A DNA stretch of 64,000 nucleotides from Thiotrichales bacterium (GCA_016745035.1 JADGDE010000003.1:62001-126000), one strand, 5' to 3'; positions 1 through 9,599 are shown, numbered from the stretch's first letter. The notes: generated from the sequence alone by a model not told the origin. Made by a program: numbers and translations.

Positions 1-2
1 AA

Positions 3-380
3 CGCTTTCAAGTGCAAGTGGGCTATGATCACGAAGTCACGCCACGGCATATTGTCGGCGCGATTGCCAATGAAGCCAACCTCGATAGTCGTTACATCGG
101 TCAAATTGAAATTCACGATGATTTTACCACCGTCGATTTACCCGCTAATCTCAGCCCAGAGGCGATGAAAGATTTACAAAAAGCTTGGGTCTGTGGTCGA
201 CGCTTGGCGATTCATGTCTATGGTGAAGCCGCACCTGCCGCGAAAGCCGATGGTCGTCCACCGAAAAAGAAATACGGTAATTCCAAAAAAGCCAAGAATT
301 TTAAGAAAAACAAATCCAAGCAAGCTGCGGGGGATCAGCCCTTAAAACGTCAACGCAAACGTAAACCAAAATTGGATTGA
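3..380 (+). CDS. DEAD-box ATP-dependent RNA helicase, C-terminal part
   Basis: The gene enters from the left edge; frame 3 is open from the first complete codon to the TGA at 378-380, so the true start lies outside. The visible part matches the C-terminal RNA-binding domain of DeaD/CsdA/DbpA-type helicases (beta strands with VGYDHEVTPRHIVGAI and later IGQIEIHDDFTTVDLP), followed by a strongly basic tail of about 45 residues rich in Lys, Arg and Gln, as in cold-shock helicases acting on ribosome assembly or mRNA. The helicase motor domains are not in view, so the exact paralogue cannot be fixed. Confidence 0.8.
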   Translation, partial: RFQVQVGYDHEVTPRHIVGAIANEANLDSRYIGQIEIHDDFTTVDLPANLSPEAMKDLQKAWVCGRRLAIHVYGEAAPAAKADGRPPKKKYGNSKKAKNFKKNKSKQAAGDQPLKRQRKRKPKLD

Positions 381-458
381 AGCCAGCTAGCGAGATTGAT
401 AAGCCTAGTTTAGAATAGGTGGTTGCGCGATGTTGCAAAAATAAGGATAAATAAAAGT

Positions 459-974
459 ATGGAACCAAAAAGTAGTTATGCACGCGAAGAATTGATCGCT
501 TGTGCCCAAGGTCAAATGTTTGGCGAAGGCAATGCCCAGTTACCGATGCCGCCAATGCTGATGTTTGATCGCATTATCGACATTAATGACACCGGTGGCA
601 GTGCAGGCAAAGGCGAAATTATTGCCGAACTCGACATTAATCCTGACCTTTGGTTCTTTGATTGCCATTTCCCTGGTGATCCGGTCATGCCCGGTTGTTT
701 AGGACTGGATGCCATGTGGCAATTAGTCGGCTTTTTCCTCGGCTGGAAAGGTGGCCCAGGTCACGGTCGTGCGCTTGGCAGTGGTGAAGTCAAATTTACC
801 GGACAAGTAACTCCTAAAGCTAAAAAAGTGACTTACCGTATCGACATGCAACGGGTTATTATGCGTAAATTGGTCATGGGTATTGGTAATGGCACGATGG
901 AAGTGGACGGGCGCGAAATCTATAAAGCCAATGATTTACGCGTGGGCTTGTTCACCTCTACTGATAATTTCTAA
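459..974 (+). CDS. fabA: 3-hydroxydecanoyl-ACP dehydratase/isomerase FabA
   Basis: Bifunctional dehydratase/isomerase that introduces the cis double bond in anaerobic unsaturated fatty acid synthesis. The 171-residue product matches the size of E. coli FabA (172). The catalytic pair falls at His70 and Asp84 within [18 protein letters not shown], and the [14 protein letters not shown] strand is present as [11 protein letters not shown]. The ATG at 459 is chosen over an upstream TTG at 423 because it gives the family length and has an AAGGA ribosome site at 443-447. It is followed after 13 nt by fabB, the usual FabA-FabB pairing. Confidence 0.96.
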   Translation: MEPKSSYAREELIACAQGQMFGEGNAQLPMPPMLMFDRIIDINDTGGSAGKGEIIAELDINPDLWFFDCHFPGDPVMPGCLGLDAMWQLVGFFLGWKGGPGHGRALGSGEVKFTGQVTPKAKKVTYRIDMQRVIMRKLVMGIGNGTMEVDGREIYKANDLRVGLFTSTDNF

Positions 975-987
975 TAAGGGGGCTTTC

Positions 988-2211
988 GTGAAACGTGTTG
1001 TTATTACAGGTATCGGTATTGTCTCCAGTATCGGTACAACCAAAGAAGCGGTCACAGAGGCTTTGCGTGAGGGTAAATCCGGCATTAGCTTTAGCCAAAC
1101 CTATGCTGACTTAGGCTTTCGTAGCCATCTCCATGGCGCGATTGATATTGATTTAACTAAAGAAATCGACCGTAAACTCAAGCGTTTTATGGGCGATGCC
1201 GCTGCGTTTAACTATATCGCCATGCGTGATGCCATCGCTGATGCGGGTCTCTCGGATGAACAAGTATCCAATCCACGCACAGGGCTTATCGTCGGCTCTG
1301 GTGGCGGCTCGCCCGAACACCAAATTGAAGCGGCAGATATTCTCCGCGATAAAGGCTTGCGCCGTGTCGGCCCTTACCGCGTGCCGCGCACCATGTCCAG
1401 CACCACCTCCGCTTGCTTAAGTACCGCTTTCAAAATCAAAGGCGTGAACTACTCCCTAAGCTCGGCTTGCTCAACCAGCGCCCACTGTATTGGTAATGCT
1501 TGCGAACAAATCCAACTCGGTAAACAAGACATGGTCTTTGCTGGCGGTGGTGAAGAAGTCCATTGGGGCATGACGGTCTTATTCGATGCCATGGGCGCAC
1601 TGTCCTCCAAATACAATGACAACCCCACCGTGGCTTCTCGTGCCTATGACGCTGAGCGTGATGGCTTTGTTATCTCTGGCGGTGGCGGCGTAGTCGTCCT
1701 CGAATCGCTAGAACACGCCCAAACGCGTGGGGCAAAAATTTACGCTGAAGTCACCGGCTATGGAGCGACCTCTGACGGTTTCGACATGGTACAACCCTCA
1801 GGCGAGGGCGCTGTGCGTTGTATGCAACAAGCCATGAGCACCGCGACGGCTCCTGTGGACTACATCAATGCCCACGGCACTAGCACCCCAGTCGGCGATG
1901 TGCGTGAGCTGGAAGCAGTGCGCACTGTGTTTGCTGATGCGGAGAAAAAACCTTATATCGGCTCGACCAAATCCCTCACTGGACATGCCTTAGGCGCTGC
2001 GGGTGTCAATGAAGCCATTTATAGCTTGTTGATGATGGAAAACAACTTCATCGCCGCCTCGCCCAATATCGACAATCTCGACCCTGAAATTGGCGATTAT
2101 CCGGTGGTGCGTGAGCGTATCGACAATGCCGAAATCAATACCGTGCTCTCCAATAGCTTCGGCTTTGGTGGCACGAATGCTTGCTTGGTGATGCAGCGCT
2201 TCAATGGCTAA
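988..2211 (+). CDS. fabB: 3-oxoacyl-ACP synthase I FabB
   Basis: Condensing enzyme that elongates cis-3-decenoyl-ACP, working directly after FabA. The 407-residue product has the Cys-His-His triad at Cys161 (SSACSTS), His296 ([11 protein letters not shown]) and His333 ([12 protein letters not shown]), and the C-terminal [10 protein letters not shown] motif. The GTG at 988 is preceded by AAGGGGG at 976-982 and begins KRVVITGIG, the standard thiolase-fold N-terminus; an upstream in-frame start at 883 would run through fabA and is not needed. The 3' end overlaps the next gene by 8 nt. Confidence 0.96.
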   Translation: MKRVVITGIGIVSSIGTTKEAVTEALREGKSGISFSQTYADLGFRSHLHGAIDIDLTKEIDRKLKRFMGDAAAFNYIAMRDAIADAGLSDEQVSNPRTGLIVGSGGGSPEHQIEAADILRDKGLRRVGPYRVPRTMSSTTSACLSTAFKIKGVNYSLSSACSTSAHCIGNACEQIQLGKQDMVFAGGGEEVHWGMTVLFDAMGALSSKYNDNPTVASRAYDAERDGFVISGGGGVVVLESLEHAQTRGAKIYAEVTGYGATSDGFDMVQPSGEGAVRCMQQAMSTATAPVDYINAHGTSTPVGDVRELEAVRTVFADAEKKPYIGSTKSLTGHALGAAGVNEAIYSLLMMENNFIAASPNIDNLDPEIGDYPVVRERIDNAEINTVLSNSFGFGGTNACLVMQRFNG

Positions 2212-3049
2212 ACGCGCGGTTTTAATCACCGGTTGCTCCAGCGGCATCGGGCTTGATGTCGCCTTGCGGCTGCAACAACGCGGCTACCGCGTGTTTGCCA
2301 GCGTCCGCAACCCAGATGATATAGCCGCCCTAGAAAAACAGGGCTTAGAAGCGTTACATCTGGACTTGCGCGACTCGGCGAGTATTCACACTGCGGTAAA
2401 CACGGTGTTAGAAAAAACCGATGGCAAACTCTATGGGCTATTTAATAATGGTGCGTATGGACAGCCGGGCGCAGTCGAAGACTTAAGCCGTGATATGCTC
2501 CGCCGCCAGTTTGAAACCAACCTCTTTGGTTGGCACGAACTCACCGCTTTGGTGATTCCCGCTATGCGGGCGCAAAAAGAAGGGCGAATTATTCAAAACA
2601 GCTCTATCGCAGGCTTTGTACCCTTGCCGATGCGTGGTGCGTATGTTGCCAGTAAATACGCCCTAGAAGGCTTGATGGGTTGCTTGCGCCTTGAGCTTCA
2701 TGACACAGGCATTCACGTTAGCTCGATTCAACCCGGCCCCGTGCTATCGAAATTCCGCGCTAATGCTTACAAAGCTTACCAAGAAGACCTAGAACAACGC
2801 CTCAAAACTCACCCCAGCCCGCATCAAGACAGCTATACCCGTATGGAACAGCGGATGCAGAAAAAAGGCGCAGCAATGGCGTTTACCGTCACCCCAGAAG
2901 CGGTGCTTAAGCGCGTGATTCATGCTTTAGAAAGTAAGCGTCCACAGATTTATTACTACGTCACCACTCCAACGTATTTAGCTGGTTTTGCCCAGCGGAT
3001 TTTGCCTGCGCGTTGGCTCGATTTTGTGATTCGGCATTTTCCTGCCTAA
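2204..3049 (+). CDS. short-chain dehydrogenase/reductase (YbbO-like)
   Basis: Classical-type SDR of 281 residues. The nucleotide-binding motif TGCSSGIG lies at residues 9-16, a Ser at 133-134 (QNSSIAG), and the catalytic Tyr147-x3-Lys151 in YVASK. The usual NNAG motif is NNGA here. The start overlaps the end of fabB by 8 nt, so it is probably co-translated with the fatty-acid genes and may act on an acyl or fatty aldehyde/alcohol substrate; the substrate is inference only. Confidence 0.85.
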   Translation: MAKRAVLITGCSSGIGLDVALRLQQRGYRVFASVRNPDDIAALEKQGLEALHLDLRDSASIHTAVNTVLEKTDGKLYGLFNNGAYGQPGAVEDLSRDMLRRQFETNLFGWHELTALVIPAMRAQKEGRIIQNSSIAGFVPLPMRGAYVASKYALEGLMGCLRLELHDTGIHVSSIQPGPVLSKFRANAYKAYQEDLEQRLKTHPSPHQDSYTRMEQRMQKKGAAMAFTVTPEAVLKRVIHALESKRPQIYYYVTTPTYLAGFAQRILPARWLDFVIRHFPA

Positions 3050-3084
3050 ACAAGGATAATTTACAGTCTCTACAGGTGCATTGA

Positions 3085-3579
3085 ATGGGAGTGAAAGAAT
3101 TCAAAGTCTTGTTACGTGCGCTTTTTTATGTCTTTTTCATGATGCTGAGCATAGAACTAAGAAACAACTATCCAGCTATTTGGGATATGTTAGTTTATGC
3201 CTTGTTGCTACTGTTTCCCGTGATACTCCCATACCTGATTAAAGTGGATGAAAGAGCCACGTCCATCTTGGTTTGGGGTCTTAGCATCACCCTAGTCTTG
3301 CTATGGTTTTTCTTCATTGCTTGGCTGATGTGGATACAAGCAGAACAAACGTTATATTTTATTCGCAGCTTTTTATACGGCAGTCTCCTCCTCTCTAGCC
3401 CTGCCCTATTATTGCTGATGATTACAGTGGGCAACGAAGCTAACAAAACAGCCGAAGATTATGATCCCGCCGTGACTTATGCCGCGCTATTTTTTATGTT
3501 GGTATGGATTGCGGGAGCTTATTTTTTCTTTATTAAACATGGCACACCTATCGTCTTTCCTAGTAAGATTGTACATTAG
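3085..3579 (+). CDS. small multi-pass membrane protein, unknown
   Basis: 164-residue hydrophobic protein with about four predicted membrane segments (roughly residues 8-25, 33-50, 60-84, 95-115) and another near 130-152. No family recognised. It lies 35 nt after the SDR gene and could be the last gene of that transcript. Start ATG at 3085 is the only sensible one. Confidence 0.6.
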   Translation: MGVKEFKVLLRALFYVFFMMLSIELRNNYPAIWDMLVYALLLLFPVILPYLIKVDERATSILVWGLSITLVLLWFFFIAWLMWIQAEQTLYFIRSFLYGSLLLSSPALLLLMITVGNEANKTAEDYDPAVTYAALFFMLVWIAGAYFFFIKHGTPIVFPSKIVH

Positions 3580-3683
3580 AGGCTATTGACGTTTCACATT
3601 AGTAATATAACTACTCTAACCGATAAAAAAACTGACAAATGCAAATAAATATAGCCTACCCGTTTTATGATAGTACATAAGGG

Positions 3684-3947
3684 AGGGAGTGCGTAACATC
3701 AGTTACCAAGGCATTTAGCAAAACACGCAAGGCAACAGGAGTATTTGATGATTATGAACATGGAACCGCACCAACCTTCCATGAGATACGCTCATTAGGT
3801 TCTAAGCGATACGAAGATGCTGGAACGGATAAGCGCCTTATTCAAGCACTGTTAGGGCATACGAATGAGAAAATGACCGATGTGTATCTTGACCGTTACG
3901 AAATAAAATGGTCAGACATAAATATAAGCAATGCTAATATTTTTTGA
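3684..3947 (+). pseudogene. tyrosine recombinase (phage integrase) remnant, C-terminal
   Basis: An open frame of about 85 codons ending at TGA 3945-3947 encodes the catalytic C-terminus of a lambda-type integrase: TFHEIRSLG carries the second catalytic Arg, ALLGHTNEKMTDVYLDR carries the GH pair and the nucleophilic Tyr. There is no start codon or N-terminal part; the frame runs into a miniature-element end at 3689-3702 and then a stop. It points at the 3' end of the tRNA-Asn gene 97 nt downstream, the normal arrangement for an integrase next to its attachment site, so this is a scar of an integrated element. Confidence 0.75.
3689..3702. repeat. single end of the GTTACGCA inverted-repeat element
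   Basis: GTGCGTAACATCAG matches the right end of the miniature element described at 57522-57651. No matching left end is seen upstream in 3580-3688. The integrase remnant reading frame starts immediately beside it, so an insertion or later deletion here probably removed the 5' part of that gene. Confidence 0.6.
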
Positions 3948-4043
3948 TAAGTTATACAGGAATTCTTTGTCAATCATTTTGCAAATAAATTACAAATGAT
4001 TTGCAAGGGATTTTTAAGAATTTGCCGAAAGGCTAGGAGAAAA

Positions 4044-4119
4044 TGGCTCCCCGGGACGGGCTCGAACCGCCGACCCAATGATTAACAGTCATTTGCTCTA
4101 CCAACTGAGCTACCGGGGA
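4044..4119 (-). tRNA. tRNA-Asn (GTT anticodon)
   Basis: The minus strand folds as a cloverleaf of 76 nt. The acceptor stem TCCCCGG pairs with CCGGGGA, followed by discriminator G and an encoded CCA. The D arm contains AGCTCAGTTGGTAGAGC, the anticodon loop is CTGTTAA and the T arm contains GGTTCGAGCC. The anticodon GTT assigns asparagine. An integrase remnant lies just beyond the 3' end. Confidence 0.95.
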
Positions 4120-4390
4120 ATTGCAATGTGCAACGAAGCGCGTATAGTACAGCTCTATTATCTCGTTGTCAAATGTTTTTATTCTAAATGATGCTGATGT
4201 CATTTATTTGTACGGTTTGAGTTTAAGGCATAAGCTGTTTTTTAACATACAAAGCACCATTATCTCATCACTAAACTCTATTTCACCAGGTCGCAAACAG
4301 GCTCTGGGTTAAAAATGCTATTGAACCTTCATTGGTAAAATGATGGCTATTCAAAATAGCTGGGGCTTAATCCCCCCTTTATCATTATTA

Positions 4391-6232
4391 CTAATAGCTG
4401 CGGGTCAGATGTAAATATAACAAAGGCAATTCTTTCGGTAAATCAGCGGGGTTATGAATCAACACATAACGTTGCTGCCCAAAGATATGCGGTAGATAAT
4501 CATTGGCTTTTTCATCAATGGTGATACAAAATACTTGTAAGCCTTGGCGACGCGCTTCTAGCAAGCTCATGCGCGTATCTTCAATCCCATAACGGCCTTC
4601 ATAAACATCAATATCATTGGGTTTACCATCGGTGAGCAATAATAATAAACGTTGCTCGCTTTTTTGTTCTGATAATAAACGCGTGGCTTGGCGAATGGCA
4701 GCGCCCATGCGGGTATAGTTCTGCGGGCTTAAACTGGCAATGCGTTGTTGGACTACGGGTTGATGGCGCTCAGAAAAGCTTTTAATGCTTTGCAGTTGCA
4801 CATCATGGCGGCTATTGGAGTGGAAACCATAGAGGGCAAACTGATCACCACTGGCACTGAGTGCTTCGGCAAACAAACATAAACTGTCTTTGATGACATC
4901 GATCACCCGCGCCTCGTTATTAACCCAAGCATCGGTAGACAAAGACAAATCTGCCAACAATAAACAAGATAAATCCCGTTGTTTGCCACGATAGTCTTGA
5001 TAAAGCTTATGCTCTCCCGTGTCTTTACCCAATAAGGCATCACTGCGTTGGTGCATATAGGCTTCTAAATCGATCTCACAGCCATCAGCCTGTGCCTTAT
5101 ACCATTGCTTTTGCGGTTGTAAGGCGGCAAATTGTTGTCGTAAACGCCGTGCAAAAGGGCGCAACTTGGCAGGAATCTCAGCACTGGCATCGTCTTTAAT
5201 CGCTATGGGTTGTTGGTTTAGGCAGCAGTAATCAGGCTGCATCATGGCTTTTTTATAATGCCACTCAGGTAAGTAAATCTCCGCTTCTGCCAATGGTGCA
5301 TCATAATCCAAGCGAGATAACTCCAAGTCCACCGACAACGTTGCAGCCTCGGTGTCTTCTTGATCACGGCTGATGCTGAGCTTATCGACATCGTCTAAGG
5401 CTTGCTGGGCTTGGGATATGTCTTGTTCTTCATCACAAGTACGATCGACTTTGATGAAATCGGCCAAAGAAAACAAACTCTCAAGACGAAAAGCCAATAA
5501 ACCGCTTTTACTGTCTTGATTCTCGACCCGCTCGGCTTGACGGCGGCGCGTGTCTTTGGCTTGTTGTGTTTGTTTATTTTTGCGTTTGGCTTGCTTATCA
5601 GGGCGTTTTTTTACGACTTGGCTTGCTAAGGCACAAGGTGGTTCGGGATGCAGCCATAAATACATCGCCGGCGTGCTATCCGCGCAAAAAGGTAGATGCT
5701 CAACGCTGTTGGGTTGTTGCAAAGCTTGAATCAAAGCCTGCTTACATTCTTTAGCACCTTTATATTCAGTCCACAAGGCAATTTGGGCTTCGACTAAGCG
5801 CTCGTAAGTCTCATGCAAACCAGCGTAATTATCTAATACGTGTTGGCTCAATAGCTGGTTTTTATTAAACCAAGGCAGGTTTTGACCTTTGTCTTGCGCT
5901 GCCAAGGCGGTGAGCCAATAATATAAGTCTTGATTAAGCTGTTGTTCTGGAAAAACGCTTAAGCGTTGGGGTAGGTGTAAATTTTCATCATCCACCCACG
6001 TCAGTTCGATTTTTTCCTCAGCATAGGCCACGCGGCGCAAAAAACCGCCGCGCTTTTGACTTTGGCTGGCATGGCTGGCGTGCAAGCCTATCCCAGCCTC
6101 TCCACCTAAAGCGCGAAAATACAGCCCCAAGGCCTTTTCAATCTCAGCCAGTTCGACTGCTGCCTCAGGATAATCATCACGCACCAAGCCCGTTATCCAA
6201 CGGTGCCATAATTTACCAACCGCTTCTTCCAT
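4391..6232 (-). CDS. VWA-domain protein of the NorD/CbbO family
   Basis: 613 residues, the usual size of NorD (CbbO proteins are generally longer). The C-terminal VWA domain has the metal-site motif DLSLS at 428-432, a Thr near 507 and TDG at 534-536. Residues 205-230 are a very basic Lys/Arg/Gln stretch. In this family a VWA protein works with a MoxR-type AAA+ ATPase (encoded 2 nt upstream) to activate or insert cofactors into a large enzyme: NO reductase for NorQD, Rubisco for CbbQO. Neither norCB nor Rubisco genes are in the window, so the client is undetermined. Confidence 0.85.
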   Translation of the reverse strand: MEEAVGKLWHRWITGLVRDDYPEAAVELAEIEKALGLYFRALGGEAGIGLHASHASQSQKRGGFLRRVAYAEEKIELTWVDDENLHLPQRLSVFPEQQLNQDLYYWLTALAAQDKGQNLPWFNKNQLLSQHVLDNYAGLHETYERLVEAQIALWTEYKGAKECKQALIQALQQPNSVEHLPFCADSTPAMYLWLHPEPPCALASQVVKKRPDKQAKRKNKQTQQAKDTRRRQAERVENQDSKSGLLAFRLESLFSLADFIKVDRTCDEEQDISQAQQALDDVDKLSISRDQEDTEAATLSVDLELSRLDYDAPLAEAEIYLPEWHYKKAMMQPDYCCLNQQPIAIKDDASAEIPAKLRPFARRLRQQFAALQPQKQWYKAQADGCEIDLEAYMHQRSDALLGKDTGEHKLYQDYRGKQRDLSCLLLADLSLSTDAWVNNEARVIDVIKDSLCLFAEALSASGDQFALYGFHSNSRHDVQLQSIKSFSERHQPVVQQRIASLSPQNYTRMGAAIRQATRLLSEQKSEQRLLLLLTDGKPNDIDVYEGRYGIEDTRMSLLEARRQGLQVFCITIDEKANDYLPHIFGQQRYVLIHNPADLPKELPLLYLHLTRSY

Positions 6233-6234
6233 GA

Positions 6235-7014
6235 CTAACGCCCAAAACTGGCGCTGACTACATTCATTAAAGCGGCAACGGTTTCAGGGTCATCACTTAA
6301 AGGCTCGACCATCGCCGCCCTGCAAGCCTCTACGGGGTCAAAACTGCTGTTAATCAAGTGCGCGGCATAAACCAACAAACGGGTCGATGCGCCCTCTTCA
6401 ATGTCATGGTCTTGCAAACGTCGCAAGGCATTGCTCAAGTTCACTAAGCGTTTGGCCATGTCAGTATCAATTTGGGTTTCTTGCTCGACAATTTTTTGCT
6501 CTAAGCTTGGTTTGGGGTAATCAAAGCGCATAGAAATAAAGCGTTGACGGGTGCTGGGTTTGAGGGTTTTTAATAGGTTTTGATAACCAGGATTATAAGA
6601 GATAACCAGCATAAACTCAGGCGGCGCTTGCAATTGCTCGTTGAGGCGCTCTAGGGGCAAAATCCGGCGGTCATCGGTGAGCGGGTGCATAATCACGGTG
6701 GTATCTTTACGCGCCTCAACCACTTCATCCAAATAGCAAATCCCTCCAGTCCGCACGGCTTGGGTTAAAGGGCCATCTTGCCAATACGTGCCTTGCTCAT
6801 TAATCAAATGCCGTCCGACCAGATCCGCTGCGCTCAAGTCATCATGACAAGCAACGGTGAATAAAGGCCTGTCTAATTTTGCCGCCATGTGGCTAACAAA
6901 GCGGGTTTTACCACAGCCCGTCGGCCCTTTGAGTAAAACAGGTAATTGTTTTTGATAGGCATGTTCAAACAATTGCACTTCGTTGCCCGTGGGCTGGTAA
7001 AAAGGTAGATTCAT
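6235..7014 (-). CDS. MoxR-type AAA+ ATPase, CbbQ/NirQ/NorQ family
   Basis: 259-residue AAA+ ATPase with Walker A GPTGCGKT at 30-37, Walker B CYLDEV, sensor-1 region VISYNPGYQ and the family hallmark STRQRFI. The sequence is close to both CbbQ and NorQ, which cannot be separated by eye. It is the motor partner of the VWA protein 2 nt downstream. Its ATG overlaps the stop of the preceding Fic-like gene in an ATGA, so the three genes are translationally coupled. Confidence 0.88.
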   Translation of the reverse strand: MNLPFYQPTGNEVQLFEHAYQKQLPVLLKGPTGCGKTRFVSHMAAKLDRPLFTVACHDDLSAADLVGRHLINEQGTYWQDGPLTQAVRTGGICYLDEVVEARKDTTVIMHPLTDDRRILPLERLNEQLQAPPEFMLVISYNPGYQNLLKTLKPSTRQRFISMRFDYPKPSLEQKIVEQETQIDTDMAKRLVNLSNALRRLQDHDIEEGASTRLLVYAAHLINSSFDPVEACRAAMVEPLSDDPETVAALMNVVSASFGR

Positions 7015-7718
7015 AATGACTCAACTTGAAAATTGGCAATGATTTTAGGATTTAGGCAGCTCCTTAAAAATTGTTTCATTGCTGTTGTATCGGCGTTTAA
7101 ATAAAACGTTAACATCAACTGGTTAAATTCCTGCTGCCTTTTAGCTGGGACGTTGATAATAGGGTAGCCCTCAGAAAGTAAGATGCCATTCATCATAAAA
7201 CGCCCCATAGGTTTATTCACATTCCAAAAGAATTGTGTCCTTGCCATCTGCAAAAATGCGCTCATGGCTTTGTCATAAACATCAGTCATTTTGTTAAGTT
7301 CTGATGTTATTACTAGCCAAATCCTATCTAATTTATTTGCTGGTGGTGGTTCATAATCAGAGCCACTGATAGTGACATAACCTGCACGAAAAGCTCCCCA
7401 ATCTAAGGCTTCTTCTTTGCCTGCAATTGTGTGTAACTCTAAGGCAATGTTTTTTGAAAAGCTAAAAGTTTTATTGTCGATTAACTGAAATAAATGCTTC
7501 CATGTATTTGCTTGGTTAATCGCCATATTTTGGTCACTAATTTTATGACCACCTACAGTAATCCCATCTAAAATAGTCTGAATCTCAGGCAAGGTCATGG
7601 CAACGCCTTCAAGGTTTACCGCATCGCAAACTAATGAGGGAATATCACGAATCGCCAATTGTTTGGCCATTGCGTGGTTGGGAGTCATGTTCCAGATCGT
7701 GTCTGTGGTTTGTGGCAT
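7011..7718 (-). CDS. Fic/DOC-like protein with degenerate catalytic motif
   Basis: About 235 residues. The C-terminal half has Fic-fold signatures: FFWNVNKPMGRFMMNGILL replaces the canonical HPFx(D/E)GNGRxxR motif, with Gln where the catalytic His should be, followed by GYPIINVPAKRQQEFNQLM. The N-terminal part contains an RAGYVTISGSDYEPP element seen in Fic proteins. Loss of the His suggests that it does not AMPylate by the standard mechanism. The ATG at 7718 is preferred; an in-frame ATG at 7778 is possible. It is the first gene of the operon with the MoxR and VWA genes (ATGA overlap). Confidence 0.65.
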   Translation of the reverse strand: MPQTTDTIWNMTPNHAMAKQLAIRDIPSLVCDAVNLEGVAMTLPEIQTILDGITVGGHKISDQNMAINQANTWKHLFQLIDNKTFSFSKNIALELHTIAGKEEALDWGAFRAGYVTISGSDYEPPPANKLDRIWLVITSELNKMTDVYDKAMSAFLQMARTQFFWNVNKPMGRFMMNGILLSEGYPIINVPAKRQQEFNQLMLTFYLNADTTAMKQFLRSCLNPKIIANFQVESL

Positions 7719-7930
7719 GAGGATATACTCTTGATTTTTTAGCTTGTGCCACCCTATGTAAACGCGTTCTATACACATTGCAGGTTAATACCCTTTCATG
7801 ACGTTTGAATATATCGAGTCGGACAGCTATAAAGCTTCTGCCTCCCATTGTCACGAAGATAGACTCAAAGTACAAGTGCTTAAAGACTATAATCCCGCCC
7901 AAAACCACAGCCAACCATGCCCAATAATAA

Positions 7931-8055
7931 CGGATGTTACGCAAAAGCTCTGTGCCTTAATGGCTCAGAAAACCGCCATTATTCCACGGCTACATCATTA
8001 GGCAGGTGGAAAAGCACTTTATTTGTGGTAAATGGGGCTTAGTGCGTCACATCAG
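7931..8055. repeat. miniature inverted-repeat element, copy B
   Basis: 125-bp element with ends CGGATGTTACGCA and GTGCGTCACATCAG and an internal AACCGCCATT...CCACGGCTA core shared with copies at 49053 and 57522. It is flanked by the direct repeat ATAATAA (7924-7930 and 8056-8062), the expected target duplication. Confidence 0.75.
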
Positions 8056-8228
8056 ATAATAAAATACGCCACAGCAGCAGCGCTCCTTTTTAGTGAGGCT
8101 TGGTTTTTTCGTGCTCCAAGCCCCAAGCTCCAACCCAATTTGCTCAAAACTCTTGACAGCATTGTTTTCGTTCGGTTCGGATAAATGCTAAAATCCCCGT
8201 CTCTTTAAGGCTTGGTGAGAAAGACGGA

Positions 8229-8780
8229 ATGAAAAAAACAATCTTCGCTCTGATAGCAACGCTATTTGTTGCCAATTGTACAGTTGCCCCTGAAAAAGTT
8301 GATTACACCGGCTGTGGCGCACGCACCTTGTTTTGGGCAATAGGTCCTCAAGCGGAAGAAAAATATTTAGATGTCTGTTACACCGACATCAATGCCACCG
8401 AAATTGTGAAATATTTTGATTTTGTCCCCATCAGTGGCATTAACCAAGACACCCGCCAAGCTCTGGACGCTAACCGTGATGGCATTTCTGGCAATGGACG
8501 CTTATTAAACACCACCGACGGCGGTAAAATCATCCGCTGGGGGGGCAATGCTTGTAAACAATATGCTCGGCGCATTAGCCAACAAAATTGCAGCGGTTTA
8601 AGTGACATGCTCCGTACGGGCGGCTGCGAGTGGTTTGCGCTGCAAGTGATCCCGAAAAAAGGTATTCCAGAGGCTTATGTTAAATTTGAGTTGAGATCAC
8701 GGGTGCGCAAAGCAGATGGGCACGAATATTACAATGAAAACAAACGTCCCATTACCACCGGTTTTGTTAACTGCCCCTAA
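8229..8780 (+). CDS. putative lipoprotein, unknown function
   Basis: 183 residues with a lipoprotein signal peptide: basic MKK, hydrophobic stretch, lipobox-like VANC with Cys17 as the lipidated residue. The mature part has several cysteines (GCGARTLFW, NACKQYARR, QQNCSG, GGCEW, VNCP), suggesting disulfide bonds in the periplasm. No family recognised. A TTGACA hexamer lies at 8153-8158 but has no well-spaced -10 box. It is 30 nt before a membrane protein gene. Confidence 0.7.
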   Translation: MKKTIFALIATLFVANCTVAPEKVDYTGCGARTLFWAIGPQAEEKYLDVCYTDINATEIVKYFDFVPISGINQDTRQALDANRDGISGNGRLLNTTDGGKIIRWGGNACKQYARRISQQNCSGLSDMLRTGGCEWFALQVIPKKGIPEAYVKFELRSRVRKADGHEYYNENKRPITTGFVNCP

Positions 8781-8810
8781 GTCTTTCCCTATAGGATATA
8801 TGCCGCTGCC

Positions 8811-9590
8811 ATGTTAATTCCCGATAAAACCCCTCAGGATCCCTTTGCTTTGTTTTTTAAGGCAGCGGCATTACTGAAACAAGTCTTGCCACAAATCCTG
8901 CTCGCCAGTCTAAGTTTGGCGGTGCTCAGTGTTCTGACCACTAACCAGTTTATTCAGGAACTCGACACCAGCAATCCCGATGCTTGGCAAGCCTTGCTCA
9001 ATTCGGATTTTTTCCCTTATTTATTGGTTTATGGGTTGATTTCGACTTATTTGGGCAGTGTGATTTTATTTAGTTTTGGACAGGCTTATTTGCCGCATGT
9101 CTCGGGCAATGCTTACACGCGCGCAGCACAAACCTTATTGCCGATGTTGATTGCTAATTTTTTATATTATTTCTTGGCCTTTTTAGGCTCTTTTGCTTTG
9201 GTATTGCCCGGTATTTTTCTTTTAATTAGTTTGGCTTTTGCCAGTTCGTCAATCTTGTTTGAAAATAAATCTGTGATGCAAAGCTTGGGCTTTAGTGCTT
9301 TTTTGGTCAAAGATAATTGGTGGCATACGGCCTCAACTTATGCCTTGCCTTTGTTGATTATGCTGTTGCTGGCTGGTGTACTTAGCAGCTTTTTTTCCCC
9401 CTCTGCTGATGCGGCTTTATTGCCTGAGACCACACCTGAAATCAGCCCCTTACAATATATTTTGGATATTGCCATCGAAACCGTGCTGACTCCGTTATTT
9501 TATGCAGTGACGGTGGTGATTTTTTACGATTTAAAATTACGCCGTTTGCCCAGTAGCGATAATAATGACGACGATTACTTGGCTGCTTAA
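8811..9590 (+). CDS. multi-pass membrane protein (YciC/UPF0259-like)
   Basis: 259 residues with about six hydrophobic segments (about 24-42, 72-92, 112-130, 132-150, 178-198, 222-242). The arrangement, with a long segment PGIFLLISLAFASSSILFEN followed by a KDNWWHTAS amphipathic part, resembles the YciC/glycerophosphoryl-diester membrane-domain family of inner-membrane proteins of unknown role. The end is 9 nt before the next gene, so they are probably in one operon. Confidence 0.6.
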   Translation: MLIPDKTPQDPFALFFKAAALLKQVLPQILLASLSLAVLSVLTTNQFIQELDTSNPDAWQALLNSDFFPYLLVYGLISTYLGSVILFSFGQAYLPHVSGNAYTRAAQTLLPMLIANFLYYFLAFLGSFALVLPGIFLLISLAFASSSILFENKSVMQSLGFSAFLVKDNWWHTASTYALPLLIMLLLAGVLSSFFSPSADAALLPETTPEISPLQYILDIAIETVLTPLFYAVTVVIFYDLKLRRLPSSDNNDDDYLAA

Positions 9591-9599
9591 GGATAGCGA

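Noticed and set aside
883..987. Upstream extension of fabB from a start at 883
   Set aside because: It would overlap fabA in another frame; the GTG at 988 has a ribosome site and gives the exact family N-terminus.
4391..7014. Firm naming as norQ-norD or cbbQ-cbbO
   Set aside because: The ATPases of both systems are too alike to separate by eye and no norCB or Rubisco gene is in view; protein length favours NorD only weakly.
8153..8194. Strong sigma-70 promoter before the lipoprotein gene
   Set aside because: TTGACA is perfect, but the nearest TAAAAT is 30 nt away and no good -10 sits at 16-18 nt.
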